Below are positions 23,456 through 32,462 of a stretch of DNA of 64,000 nucleotides, in pieces. How positions within the stretch are numbered: the stretch's first letter is position 1; every line of letters starts with the position of its first letter. The position numbers and the translations under genes were made by a program. The notes below the pieces were generated by a model. The model was not told the DNA's origin and did no database searches. It saw nothing but the letters and a program-made list of their open reading frames with translations. Source of the DNA: Delphinus delphis (lineage: Eukaryota; Chordata; Mammalia; Artiodactyla; Delphinidae); the NCBI RefSeq assembly GCF_949987515.2, contig NC_082691.1, forward strand, positions 63,061,740-63,125,739, in the 5' to 3' direction.

Positions 23456-24359
23456 CTTGTCTATCTTTCTGTGAATGTGGTTTTCATTCCACAGGCTGCA
23501 GGATTGTAGTTCTTGCTTCTGCTGTCTGCCCTCTGGTGGATTAGGCTATCTAAGAGGCTTGTGCAAGCTTTCTGATGGGAGGGACTGGTGGTGGTAGAGC
23601 TCGGTGTTGCTCTGGTAGGCAGAGCTCAGTAAAACTTTAATCCGCTTGTCTGCTGATGGGTGGGGCTGAGTTCCCTCCCTGTTGTTTGTTTGGCCTGAGG
23701 CAACCCAGCATTGGAGGCTACAGGCTCTTTGGTGGGACTAATGGTGGACTCCAGGAGGGCTCATGCCAAGGAGTACTTCCCAGAACTTCTGCTGCCAGTG
23801 TCCTTGTCCCCGCGGTGAGCCACAGCCACCCCCCCGCCTCTGCAGGAGACCCTCCAACACTAGCAGGTAAGTCTGGTTCAGTCTCCTATCAGGTCACTGC
23901 TCCTTCCCCATGGGTCCTGATGCACACACTACTTTGTGTGTGCCCTCAAAGAGTGGGGTCTCTGTTTCCCCCAGTCCTGTCAAAGTCCTGCAATCATATC
24001 CCACTAGCCTTCAAAGTCTGATTCTCTAGGAATTCCTCCTCCCATTGCCAGACACCCAGGTTTGGAAGCCTGATGTGGGGCTCAGAACCTTCACTCCAGT
24101 GGGTGGACTTCTGTAGTATAATTGTTCTCCAATTTGTGAGTCACCCACCCAGCGGTTATGGGATTTGATTTTATTGTGATTGTGCCTCTCCTACTGTCTC
24201 ATTGCAGCTTCTCCTTTGTCTTTGGATGTGGGGTATCTTTTTTGGTGAGTTCCAGTGTCTTCCTGTTGATGACTGTTCAGCAGTTAGTTGTGATTCCGGT
24301 GCTCTCAGAAGAGGGAGTGAACGCATGTCCTTCTAGTCCACCATCTTGAACCAACCTCC
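23456..24359 (-). promoter_or_regulatory. L1 5' UTR / internal promoter, short type
   Basis: About 0.9 kb between the 5' end and the ORF1 start. L1 5' UTRs carry an internal pol II promoter. The first bases contain a YY1-like motif (ccatcttg on the plus strand at 24341-24348). The sequence differs from the 5' UTR of the plus-strand L1 at 38.5 kb. Activity is unknown. Confidence 0.6.
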
Positions 24360-24735
24360 TTGTTCTTTATTATAAGAGAATGTTCCTGATTTTGAGTGTC
24401 TGAAGTTTCCTTGTGATTAGATTGAGGTTTGCATTCTCAGCCAGAACACTGCACAGACATTTCCCTCTATGGGTCTCACAGTCAGAGGCACGTCATGTCC
24501 ATCTATCCTTCATAAGTCATTTTAATTTTGAACACTTGATCAAGGGGGACGTCAGATTTTTTTCTCAATATCCCTACTGTTTTATTTCTTCCCCTGCAAG
24601 ATGCTTTAGGACCATGCAACTATCCTTCATCAAAACCCCACCCAATCCCCTAGATTTAGTATATATCCATTGATGATTCTTGCCTGATCTAATCTTTACT
24701 ATGATGTTTGCAAAATTATAATTAAATGTTCCCAC
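24360..24735. repeat. Old L1M-type LINE 3' region, right part
   Basis: It continues the repeat interrupted at 18462: agagaatgttcctgattttg, a tgattagattgaggtttgca block and catccattgatgattcttgc (the copy reads atatccattgatgattcttg), then a tactatgatgtttgcaaaat block. Together with the left part it restores a single old element. Confidence 0.65.
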
Positions 24736-24884
24736 TTCCCACAGAGAGGTCTCTAGGGTACCACTATACTCCAAACAATTGAGAACCACTAGGTAGAGAA
24801 CTCCAAAAACACTGGCAGGTGTTGAAGATTTAATGTGCAAACTACAGGGGTCATAAAACATAACGTTTGAAGGAACGGAAGCCA

Positions 24885-25082
24885 ATATTTATCAAGCACC
24901 TACTATTTTCAAGCCCTTTATATACATTATCTCAATGACCCTATGAGGTAGGTGTTTTTATTTTTTTCACTAATTCACACTCAGGCTCAGAGGGATTAGC
25001 TAACATGCCCAGAGTCAAGCAACAACCAAGTGACTGCAGTGAGATTTTAATGTAGGTCCACCTGACTCAAAAGCCTGTGCCT
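24885..25082 (-). repeat. MIR SINE, antisense
   Basis: It has ttatcaagcacctactattt, the ctatgaggtaggtgttttta block and a caggctcagagggattagct block. A CHR SINE has inserted at its right edge. Confidence 0.85.
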
Positions 25083-25289
25083 GGGCTTCCCTGGTGGTGC
25101 AGTGGTTGAGAGTCCGCCTGCCGACGCAGGGGACACGGGTTCATGCCCCGGTCCGGGAAGATCCCGCATGCCGCGGAGTGGCTGGGCCCGTGGGCCATGG
25201 CCGCTGAGCCTGCGCGTCCGGAGCCTGTGCTCCACAACGGGAGAGGCCACAACAGTGAGAGGCCCGCGTACGGCAAAAAAAAAAAAAAA
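25083..25289 (+). mobile_element. CHR-type SINE, short young form
   Basis: The head gggcttccctggtggtgcag is followed by the gccgctgagcctgcgcgtcc block and a tail of A. The TSD aaaagcctgtgcct is identical at 25069-25082 and 25290-25303. Confidence 0.97.
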
Positions 25290-25492
25290 AAAAGCCTGTG
25301 CCTTTGACACACTACTACTTTCACGGCTAGTTTCTGATTCCCTCCAAAATGGATCCAAGCTGTTAGGTCTCATCACACTGTGTCCACTGGGGTTGGAGAC
25401 CTCAGGCAGGAACACCCCATGCCACCCAGGACTCTGGCTGGGTGCATCCCACGTACAATGCTCAAGGAATGGCCAATAAAGTCCACCAGGAA

Positions 25493-25849
25493 GGGACTTC
25501 CCTGGTGGCGCAGTGGTTGAGAATCTGTCTGCCAATGCAGGGGACACGAGTTCGATCCCTAGGCCAGGAAGATCCCACATGCCAGAAAGCAATTAAGCCC
25601 ATGTGCCACAACTACTGAGCCTGCACTCTACAGCCCACGAGCCACAACTCAGCCACAACTACAGCTACTGAAGCCCGTGCGCCTAGAGCCTGTGCTTTAC
25701 AACAAGAGAAGCCACCGCGGTAAGAAGCCCGTGCACCACAACGAAGAGTAGCCCCCACTTGCCGCAACTAGCGAAAGCCCATGTGCAGCAACAAAGACCC
25801 AACGCAGCCAAAGGTAAATAAATAAAATAAAATAAATTTTTTTTTTTAA
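25493..25849 (+). mobile_element. CHR-type SINE, long form
   Basis: The head gggacttccctggtggcgca has a canonical B box gagttcgatccc. The long body has internally repeated ccacaactactgagcc-type units and ends caacgcagccaaaggtaaat with an AT-rich tail. The TSD aaagtccaccaggaa is identical at 25478-25492 and 25850-25864. Confidence 0.97.
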
Positions 25850-25864
25850 AAAGTCCACCAGGAA

Positions 25865-26239
25865 TTATTCAAATGGATCCACTGGATTCAGTGCTCACAT
25901 TGATCCTATCCTTTTTCCTGTCTGTCCGAACGTTGATGAAACAGAGTGTTCCACACCCCACATTCTCTGGGCCTATCATGGAGCTAGAAAACAACCAACC
26001 ATCCAGCACTGACAAAGGCCCTGCCGAGAAGCCTTCTGAACTTCTCCCTCCCTTTTCAAGCAGGCTTTCCAAAATGCCCAAACAGATGCTTTTTTGTTCC
26101 TCCAGTTCATACTATAATGCCCCCTATTGTTCTTTAATCCAAATTACATTTCCCTTTGGAATCCAGGCTGACTTTGCCAAGAAACGGGCAATAGTCCAGT
26201 TTGTGATAAAACTCATTCAGATATATAAAATTAAGAATA
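25865..26239. other. Unassigned sequence
   Basis: A 132-codon ORF beginning at 25873 crosses this stretch. It has no recognisable domain and runs into an L1 tail, so it is not called. Confidence 0.4.
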
Positions 26240-26330
26240 GTCATAAACATTGGACACCTGAACTAATATAATGCTGTCAATTATACCTCAATAAAAAAAT
26301 CTTTTAATAAAAAATGTTTTTAAAAAAAGA
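26240..26330 (+). repeat. Old L1 3' end
   Basis: A ggacacctgaactaatataa block, then tatacctcaataaaaaaatc. This is the typical terminal segment of an old L1 with a decayed A-rich tail. Confidence 0.65.
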
Positions 26331-26799
26331 GTATTAATGGGTTTAAGCAGTTAACAAAAAAGAATAGCTGGACCACTCAGAGAAGGTAAGATTAGCAAGA
26401 AAGAAGAGAGAAGGAAATTCATTTCACCAGCGCTGAGCTGTCTCACTACCCTTTAGCCCGATAATTACACTGCTACTAACAGCTAATGAGCAAATCTAGG
26501 CAGGGCACACACTCAAGCCCTCTCACTTGATGAGGTTTGATGAAGCTCCTCAGCTCTAGAGGTGGTCACCTGATTTAAGCCTAGCCAATCAGGGCATCCT
26601 CATGAGAAACACAGATAAGAAAGAGGCTGTAGAGATGGAGAGAAGGGTGGATTTGAGAATATGTAAGAGAGAAAATCTCCAGGAGAGGAATCAAGGATGA
26701 ACACCAACTTTCTGATTAAGGTAGAGGTAGGGTGAGCAAGTGGCCCCATTAGCAGAAGCAGAAGAGAGACTTGGAAAAGAACAAATTAACAATTCAAGA
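26331..26799. other. Unassigned sequence
   Basis: The segment cctgatttaagcctagccaatc near 26571 resembles a block found in some old DNA transposons. It is too weak to call. Confidence 0.35.
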
Positions 26800-27290
26800 A
26801 ACCATTTTGGAGAACCTGCCATGTGCAGGCAGTGCTCCTTACACTGGAACCCAGGTGAGAACAAGACAGACAAAATCCCTATCCTTTTAGAGCTTACATT
26901 CCAATAGATGGGTGAGGGAGAGGAGTAGCAACAAAAGCAAGTTTGGCAAATAAAAAGAATTCGGAAGGCTGTGAAGGAATTAAAATCCATGATGTGACAG
27001 ATAAGGTCGGGCGGCCAGGGGTGAGGGGTGGCCTTCTTTCTTCTTTAGAATAGAAAGGTCAGAGCAGGCCTTTCTGAGGAGACGGCATTTGAGCAGAGAC
27101 CTGAATGAGGAGATGAGCTGGCCCTGAGGATGAATACTCAAGGCAGAGGGAACCACGAGCACAAAGGCCCTGGGGTGTGAATGAGTGTGTTAGCTCAATC
27201 CTCAGTGCAAAAGGGGATTAAACAGGAAAGAATATCATGAGATGAGATGCCTGTGAGTAAAGAGAGGGAAGGAGCTGGAGAGGCTGGAAG
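26800..27290 (-). repeat. L2-like repeat, antisense, well preserved
   Basis: Clear order: acaaaatccctatcctttta, gagcttacattccaatagat, then a cctttctgaggagacggcat block with tgagcagagacctgaatgag, and a gcagagggaaccacgagcac block with aaaggccctgg. Confidence 0.8.
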
Positions 27291-28053
27291 AGCCCACTGA
27301 ATGTGCAATGCAAGAGCTTGACCCCAGGGGAGGAGGGTGGAAGAGAAGGCTGGGTGGAGGTATCCTAGACCACCAAGCAGTCTAAAGGAGGCCTGGCAGG
27401 GCAGTACCGGAGCCAGAGTCAGCAGTCAGAGGAGTCCCTGGCTCAGCTCAGGGAACCTGTCTGCCTCGGTCTCCCTGCAGCTCAGTCACTGGCTGGGAGA
27501 GGCCCTGGGAGGCACATCCTCAGCACCAATGCCACTAAACACTGCAGAGAGACCCTCGGTCAGTTACTCTCCTTAGTTACAGATCCAGTGAGGAGGAAAT
27601 CCCCTGTGAGCAAGGTCTAGTGTGGAGATGGGGTCAGAAAGCGATGCACAGGCCAGACCACAGGCTGGGGTTAGGGGACTTCATCTAAGGGTAGAGGGAG
27701 AATGGGAGTGTGTTCAGTTTGGGGCAAGTTGAGCGGGATGCGTCTAGGGGACACGAGGGTGGAGATGTCCAGTGGGTGGGGGGAGCAGGGGTCAGGAGTT
27801 TGAGAGAGATCTCGGGGCTGGGGAAGGAGCTCTGGGAATCTCTGGCACAACCTTGAAGTGGATGGGAACCCTCAGAGTGTGTATTGCGAAAAGAGGCTGG
27901 GCTGAGACCCAAACCCAGGGCAGCTCCATGTAAGGAACAGGTCGAGAAACAGGAGCCAGGTGGAAGGGGGGCATCCATCAAGCCCTGGAGGCAGGGAAGC
28001 TTCTGGGAGGAGAGGGAGCCAAAGGGCCTTTTCCCCTCAGACTGCAGAAAAAT
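27291..28053. other. Mostly unassigned; faint L2-like antisense part near 27680-27870
   Basis: The block gatgtccagtgggtggg followed by a tcaggagtttgagagagatc block recalls the inner antisense segment of the L2-like repeat. The rest is unrecognised and GC-rich. ORFs on both strands lack motifs. Confidence 0.4.
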
Positions 28054-28091
28054 CCCTCTCTCTCTCTCTGTCTCTCTGTCACTGTCTCTCT
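28054..28091. repeat. CT-rich microsatellite
   Basis: (CT)n with gt interruptions. It produces artificial Ser/Leu-rich ORFs. Confidence 0.9.
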
Positions 28092-28289
28092 CCCACTAAC
28101 ATCCCAGCAAATGACACCCTCAACCACCCGAAGTGGAGTCTCTTCTCACACCCTTGGCAGGGAAGGGATATGATGTCACAGTGGAGGAAATCCCCTCCAA
28201 AATCACTTCTTTTTTTCCTGGTCACCGTCTCCTTTCTCTACCCAGCAGGGGCCACCCACAAACAGCAATTACAATACCTCCTCTACCGG

Positions 28290-28430
28290 AGCACTCGGCA
28301 CTTTACATTCATTATTATTTTTAATCGTCACAGCACTCCTAGGAATTAGGGATTATTCTCCCCACTTTACAGAAGTGGAAACAGGCTCAGAGAGGCTTAG
28401 TGAGGACAACTGTCCTAAGAGTGATACCAT
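28290..28430 (-). repeat. MIR SINE, antisense
   Basis: It contains ggcactttacattcattatt, ctccccactttacagaagtg and gaaacaggctcagagaggct. Confidence 0.87.
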
Positions 28431-28741
28431 GTGCCCGTCAGTAAAGAAAGAGGCTGGCAGTGCTCCGGGGACGCGGCAAGCGCACCAGATATGGTCACAG
28501 GGAGGTGGGGAAGCAGCAGGCTCCTGCAGGGCTGCCAACCCAGCCACACGGGCTGAGCCAGACGCGGAGCCCCAGCTGTGGTTGTTCTTTCCTAGACCTC
28601 GGCTTGAGGTGCTGAGGGTAAGACCTGATGTCAGGAATTTAAATTCAGTTCGGTCTCGACGTTTCTGAAGGATTCATCCCTACATTTTCCCAAAAGGCTT
28701 AGGAGGCTGCCTTGCTGAGCACAGATTGGGTCAGAGGCGGT

Positions 28742-28755
28742 GGGGGGGGGGGGGG
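28742..28755. repeat. G14 homopolymer
   Basis: Fourteen consecutive G, followed within 20 bp by gggg, ggg and ggg runs. This makes a G-quadruplex-like cluster on the plus strand. Confidence 0.9.
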
Positions 28756-28769
28756 CGTTGTTGGGGTGG

Positions 28770-28990
28770 GCGGGAAGTGGAGACAGACCTGGGTTTCAAC
28801 TCTAGCCCCACCGAATACTGACCCCATGGCTATGGGCCAATCACCAACGGCTCCAGCCCCCCCCCCCCCCCCCCCCCGTTCCTTTACTAGAAAAATGAGA
28901 CTAATGATACCTCTCCTTTTGGAATGATGGAAGGATTGAATAACAATATATAACGCATAGCACTTGGAGGAGACAGGAAATGCTACAGTT
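28770..28990 (+). repeat. MIR SINE, sense, carrying a C21 expansion
   Basis: It reads gacctgggtttcaactctag, then ccatggctatgggccaatca. A run of 21 C (28857-28877) sits where the MIR normally has a short cctcagttt block. It resumes with ttactagaaaaatgagacta and a ggaaggattgaataacaata block. Confidence 0.8.
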
Positions 28991-29674
28991 AAAAAAAAAA
29001 AAAGTAGAGGCTCTATATTTATTTCTACCTTGCCTTGTTCTAAAGACAGTTAAGGCAGCTGGCACATGATAAATATTTGACTGAGTAAATGTGAAAGAGA
29101 GACTAATGAGCCTGCTCTCCCACAGAGAGACTCAAGGAGAAAATGAGGAAAAATTGCCTACAGTGAAATTCGTTAGGTTGTTTTTAATATCTATGATTTG
29201 AATTCCAGCCTTTCACTGGGAAGGGGAGAGATAGTCTAGTGTTTAAATGCACTTAGGATAATAGGTAACATTTCAAATAACATGCAGCTTTTCACTAATT
29301 AATAGCATTTAACTAAACCTCTCGTCCCCCATCCTCAAACTCATGCACATGAAAGGATTCCTGGATGCTGGTCAGGGAGGGGGCAAGAGAGGAAACAGAA
29401 CCAGCTAGGACCCCTGATGATGAATTATTACTTATCTTGACTTGGCGAGAACCTCTCAAATCTTGTGAATTCTTTCCCCATGAGGCCTCGAAGAGTCAGT
29501 GAGTTATAAAACACAAGTTGCCAGAAAGTGCCGAACTCACGTTGTCATGACAGCTGTGACAATGCAGTATATAGAGACCTCCTGAAAAACGCCTGCTAAA
29601 GATGTGTTCATCACAGTGTTGTTTATAGTTAAAAGACTGGAATGTTCCACAAGGAAGACTGCATTCAACCAATG
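28991..29674. other. Unassigned sequence
   Basis: A-run near 28990-29003. No other element is recognised. Confidence 0.4.
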
Positions 29675-29815
29675 CTCCTCATGCATTAACGTGACACGAA
29701 TCACCTGGGAGTCGTTTCCAGGCCAGCAGGCCTGGCTGTAGCAAGATTCCGCATTTCTAACAAGCTTCCTGATGAGACAACACTGCTGACCCACAAACCA
29801 CACTTTGAGTAGCAA
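29675..29815. repeat. MER5-like hAT relic
   Basis: It contains acgaatcacctgggagtcgt, a gcatttctaacaagcttcct block and ends cacactttgagtagcaagg. This is the MER5 pattern. Confidence 0.65.
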
Positions 29816-29839
29816 GGCCTTGCTTACACAACAACCAAT

Positions 29840-30165
29840 GTATACAGAAATAATGTGCCCCTGTCAAAAATGATGATGTGGATATACACATATTCATACA
29901 GACAGGCGTTTAGGATATATTTTTAGGCGATAATAGGAGGTCATCCGATTAAAAAGGTTTAAAAGCAAAGCATAAACAGTATATACATAACAATTCTATT
30001 TTATATGCAAATTTTGCATGTAAAAAATCTAAAATAATACACTACAAAATCTAACAGTATTTATCTCCAGGTGGTGGACTTTAGAGTGATTTTAATTAAT
30101 TCTTTCTTCTGTTTGTGCAGCTGTATTTTCTAACGTTTTTGCTTTTTACAATAATCAAGTAGCAT
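29840..30165 (+). repeat. Old L1M 3' end
   Basis: A ctccaggtggtggactttag block and a cttctgtttgtgcagctgta block, with a ttgctttttacaataatcaa end, match the old L1M 3' terminal pattern. Confidence 0.55.
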
Positions 30166-30247
30166 TTGAGTTGAAAGAGAGAGAGAGAGGAAGAGAGGGA
30201 GGAAAGGAGGAAGAAAAGAGTGGGGGAGAGAGAGGAAGAAAGAAATC
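30166..30247. repeat. Polypurine (GA-rich) tract
   Basis: About 80 bases almost free of pyrimidines on the plus strand, built of gaga and ggaa units. Triplex (H-DNA) potential is an inference. Confidence 0.85.
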
Positions 30248-30604
30248 TGCAAAAGGTTCTGAGGCCAAGGAGAAGGCTTTCTCACTGGATTAATAGGCAA
30301 GAATATATCTACAAGCAGAGTCAAGAAAGGAAAGAGATGAAAGACTTCTCGGGAAGTCAGGCTGATTTCAAATGTGCCCACGCTGCCCATCAAGGTCCCC
30401 CAAAAGGCCTTTAGAAAACGAAATTGGTCTCCAGGGGCCTGACCTGAGGAAAGAGCTTTATAGGTGAAAACTCAAAACTCCACAAATAAGGAGCTGGTTA
30501 GGAACAGCGGCCAAGGTGCCACCTGGCCTCGAGAATTGAGGCACCCCTAGCCTGGATGCCGTGACCCTCAAGATCCTAGTCAACAGTCTTCTGGCACACG
30601 GGCT
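30248..30604. other. Unassigned sequence
   Basis: No recognisable element. Confidence 0.4.
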
Positions 30605-30765
30605 GCACGGTGCAGGGGCATGGGCTTTGGAGTGGCTGGGACCCAGATTCAGATCCAGCTTTGCCATTTGGCAGAAGTCCTTTAACTGCTCTCTACATCT
30701 CCATTTCCTCACATGCAAAATAGAGGTACAAACAGGGCTCGGATGAATTGTGCAATGAGATGACC
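30605..30765 (+). repeat. MIR SINE, sense
   Basis: Order: gcatgggctttggagtggct, a cagatccagctttgccattt block and ccatttcctcacatgcaaaa. Confidence 0.82.
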
Positions 30766-30838
30766 TTTGAGAAGTCCCCTCTGCAATGCCGGCCCTCTGG
30801 ACAACCTAATCAACTTCAGTCAGTGCCCATGGAAGGAA

Positions 30839-31458
30839 TTTTTTTTTTAACTTTTTATTTTATATTGGAGTATAAGTGATGTTGTGATAGTTTCAGATGC
30901 ACAGCAAAGCAACAACCATATATATACACGTATCCATTCTCCCCTAGACTCCCCTCCCATCCAGGCTGCCACATAACATTGAGCAGAGCTCCCTGTGCTA
31001 TACAGTAGGTCCTTGTTGGTTATCCTTTTTAAATATAGCAGTGTGTACATGTCAATCCCAAACTCCATAACTATCCCTTCCCTCCACCCTTCCCCCTACC
31101 CCCGCCCCGGTAACCATAAGTTCATTCTCTAAGTCTTTGAGTCCATTTCTGTTTGGTAAATACGTTCATTTGTATCATTTCTTTTTAGATTCCGCATGTA
31201 AGCAATATCATACAATATTTCTCTTTCTCTGTTTGACTTACTTCACTCAGTATGACAATCTCTGCGTCCATCCATGTTGCTGCAAATGGCATTATTTCAT
31301 TCTTTTTTATGGCTGAGTATTATTCCATTGTATATATATACCACATCTTCTTTATCCCCTCCCCTGTCGATGGACATTTAGGTTGCTTCCATGTCTTGGC
31401 TACTGTAAACAGTGCTGCAATGAACACTGGGGTGCATGTATCCTTTTGGATTTTTTTA
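30839..31458 (-). mobile_element. LINE-1 3' end, minus strand, older subfamily
   Basis: It opens with a T-run, then reads (on the opposite strand) the L1 3' UTR and the last part of ORF2, with TMEYYS-like coding at the right. The 3' UTR differs from that of the younger copies. No convincing TSD is seen. It is 5'-truncated and dead. Confidence 0.88.
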
Positions 31459-31618
31459 ACCTAAGTACATATTGTTGTGCTAAACCGGGTAAACATCCCT
31501 TCCTTTGAATGAGTGTGTAGGAGGATAGAATGCTATGATATTCTAGAATAAACAATAAGAGGTACCATTTTTTAAAGAAATATTTGTAAGATAAAAAGTT
31601 TAAAAATAAGAATTTTTT

Positions 31619-32445
31619 CTACAAACAATAAATGCTGGAGAGGGTGTGGAGAAAAGGGAGCCCTCTTGCACTGTTGGTGGGAATGTAAATTGATACAGCC
31701 ACTATGGAGAACAGTATGGAGGTTCCTTAAAAAACTAAAAATAGAACTACCATATGACCCAGCAATCCCACTACTGGGCATATACCCAGAGAAAACCATA
31801 ATTCAAAAAGAGTCATGTACCACAATGTTCATTGCAGCTCTATTTACAATAGCCAGGATATGGAAGCAAACCTATGTGTCCATCAACAGATGAATGGATA
31901 AAGAAGATGTGGCACATATATACAATGGAATATTACTTAGCCATAAAAAGAAATGAAATTGAGTTATTTGTAGTGAGGTGGATGAACCTAGAGTCTGTCA
32001 TACCGAGTGAAGTAAGTCAGAAAGAGAAAAACAAATACCGTATGCTAACACATATATATGGAATCTTAAAAAAAAAAATTGTCATGAAGAACCTAGGGGA
32101 AAGACAGGAATAAAGACGCAGACCTACTAGAGAATGGACTTGAGGACACGGGGAGGGGGAAGGGTAAGCTGGGACAAGGTGAGAGAGTGGCATGGACATA
32201 TATACACTACCAAATGTAAAATAGATAGCTAGTGAGAAGCAGTCGCATAGCACAGCGAGATCAGCTTGGTGCTTTGTGACCAGCTAGAAAGGTGGGATAC
32301 GGAGGGTGGGAGGGAGGGAGACGCAAGAGGGAAGAGATATGGGGATATATGTATATGCATAACTGATTCACTTTGTTATAAAGCAGAAACTAACACACCA
32401 TCATAAAGCAATTATACTCCAATAAAAATGTTTAAATAAAATAAT
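31619..32445 (+). mobile_element. LINE-1, 5'-truncated
   Basis: It encodes the last roughly 150 residues of ORF2 (31666-31893 and 31874-32113, in two frames because of a frameshift near 31870) and the 3' UTR with an AATAAA signal. The TSD aaaaataagaatttttt is the same at 31602-31618 and 32446-32462. The 3' UTR has a G-run cluster at 32304-32318. Confidence 0.95.
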
Positions 32446-32462
32446 AAAAATAAGAATTTTTT

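Larger units (their letters stand above)
18463..24359 (-). mobile_element. LINE-1, near full length, minus strand
   Basis: It runs from a T-run (the poly(A) tail) at 18464-18474 back to a 5' end reading, on the minus strand, ggaggttggttcaagatggt. That end includes an intact YY1-like caagatgg core. Order on the minus strand: 5' UTR of about 0.9 kb, ORF1, ORF2, short 3' UTR. Length is about 5.9 kb, close to full length. Both ORFs are broken. It splits an older L1M-like repeat. The flanks share only a weakly similar 12-mer (ttggctattttg and ttgttctttatt), so the TSD is decayed or uncertain. Confidence 0.95.

Noticed and set aside
18463..24359. Endogenous retrovirus (because of RT motifs)
   Set aside because: No LTRs, gag, protease or env. 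ORF1/ORF2 order, poly(A) tail and endonuclease domain are L1.
25493..25575. tRNA gene
   Set aside because: A- and B-box-like sequences are present but the head is a SINE promoter, with SINE body, tail and TSD.
25047..25592. 181-codon minus-strand ORF
   Set aside because: Mostly the antisense translation of a CHR SINE and the start of the next one. The same peptide recurs at other SINE copies.
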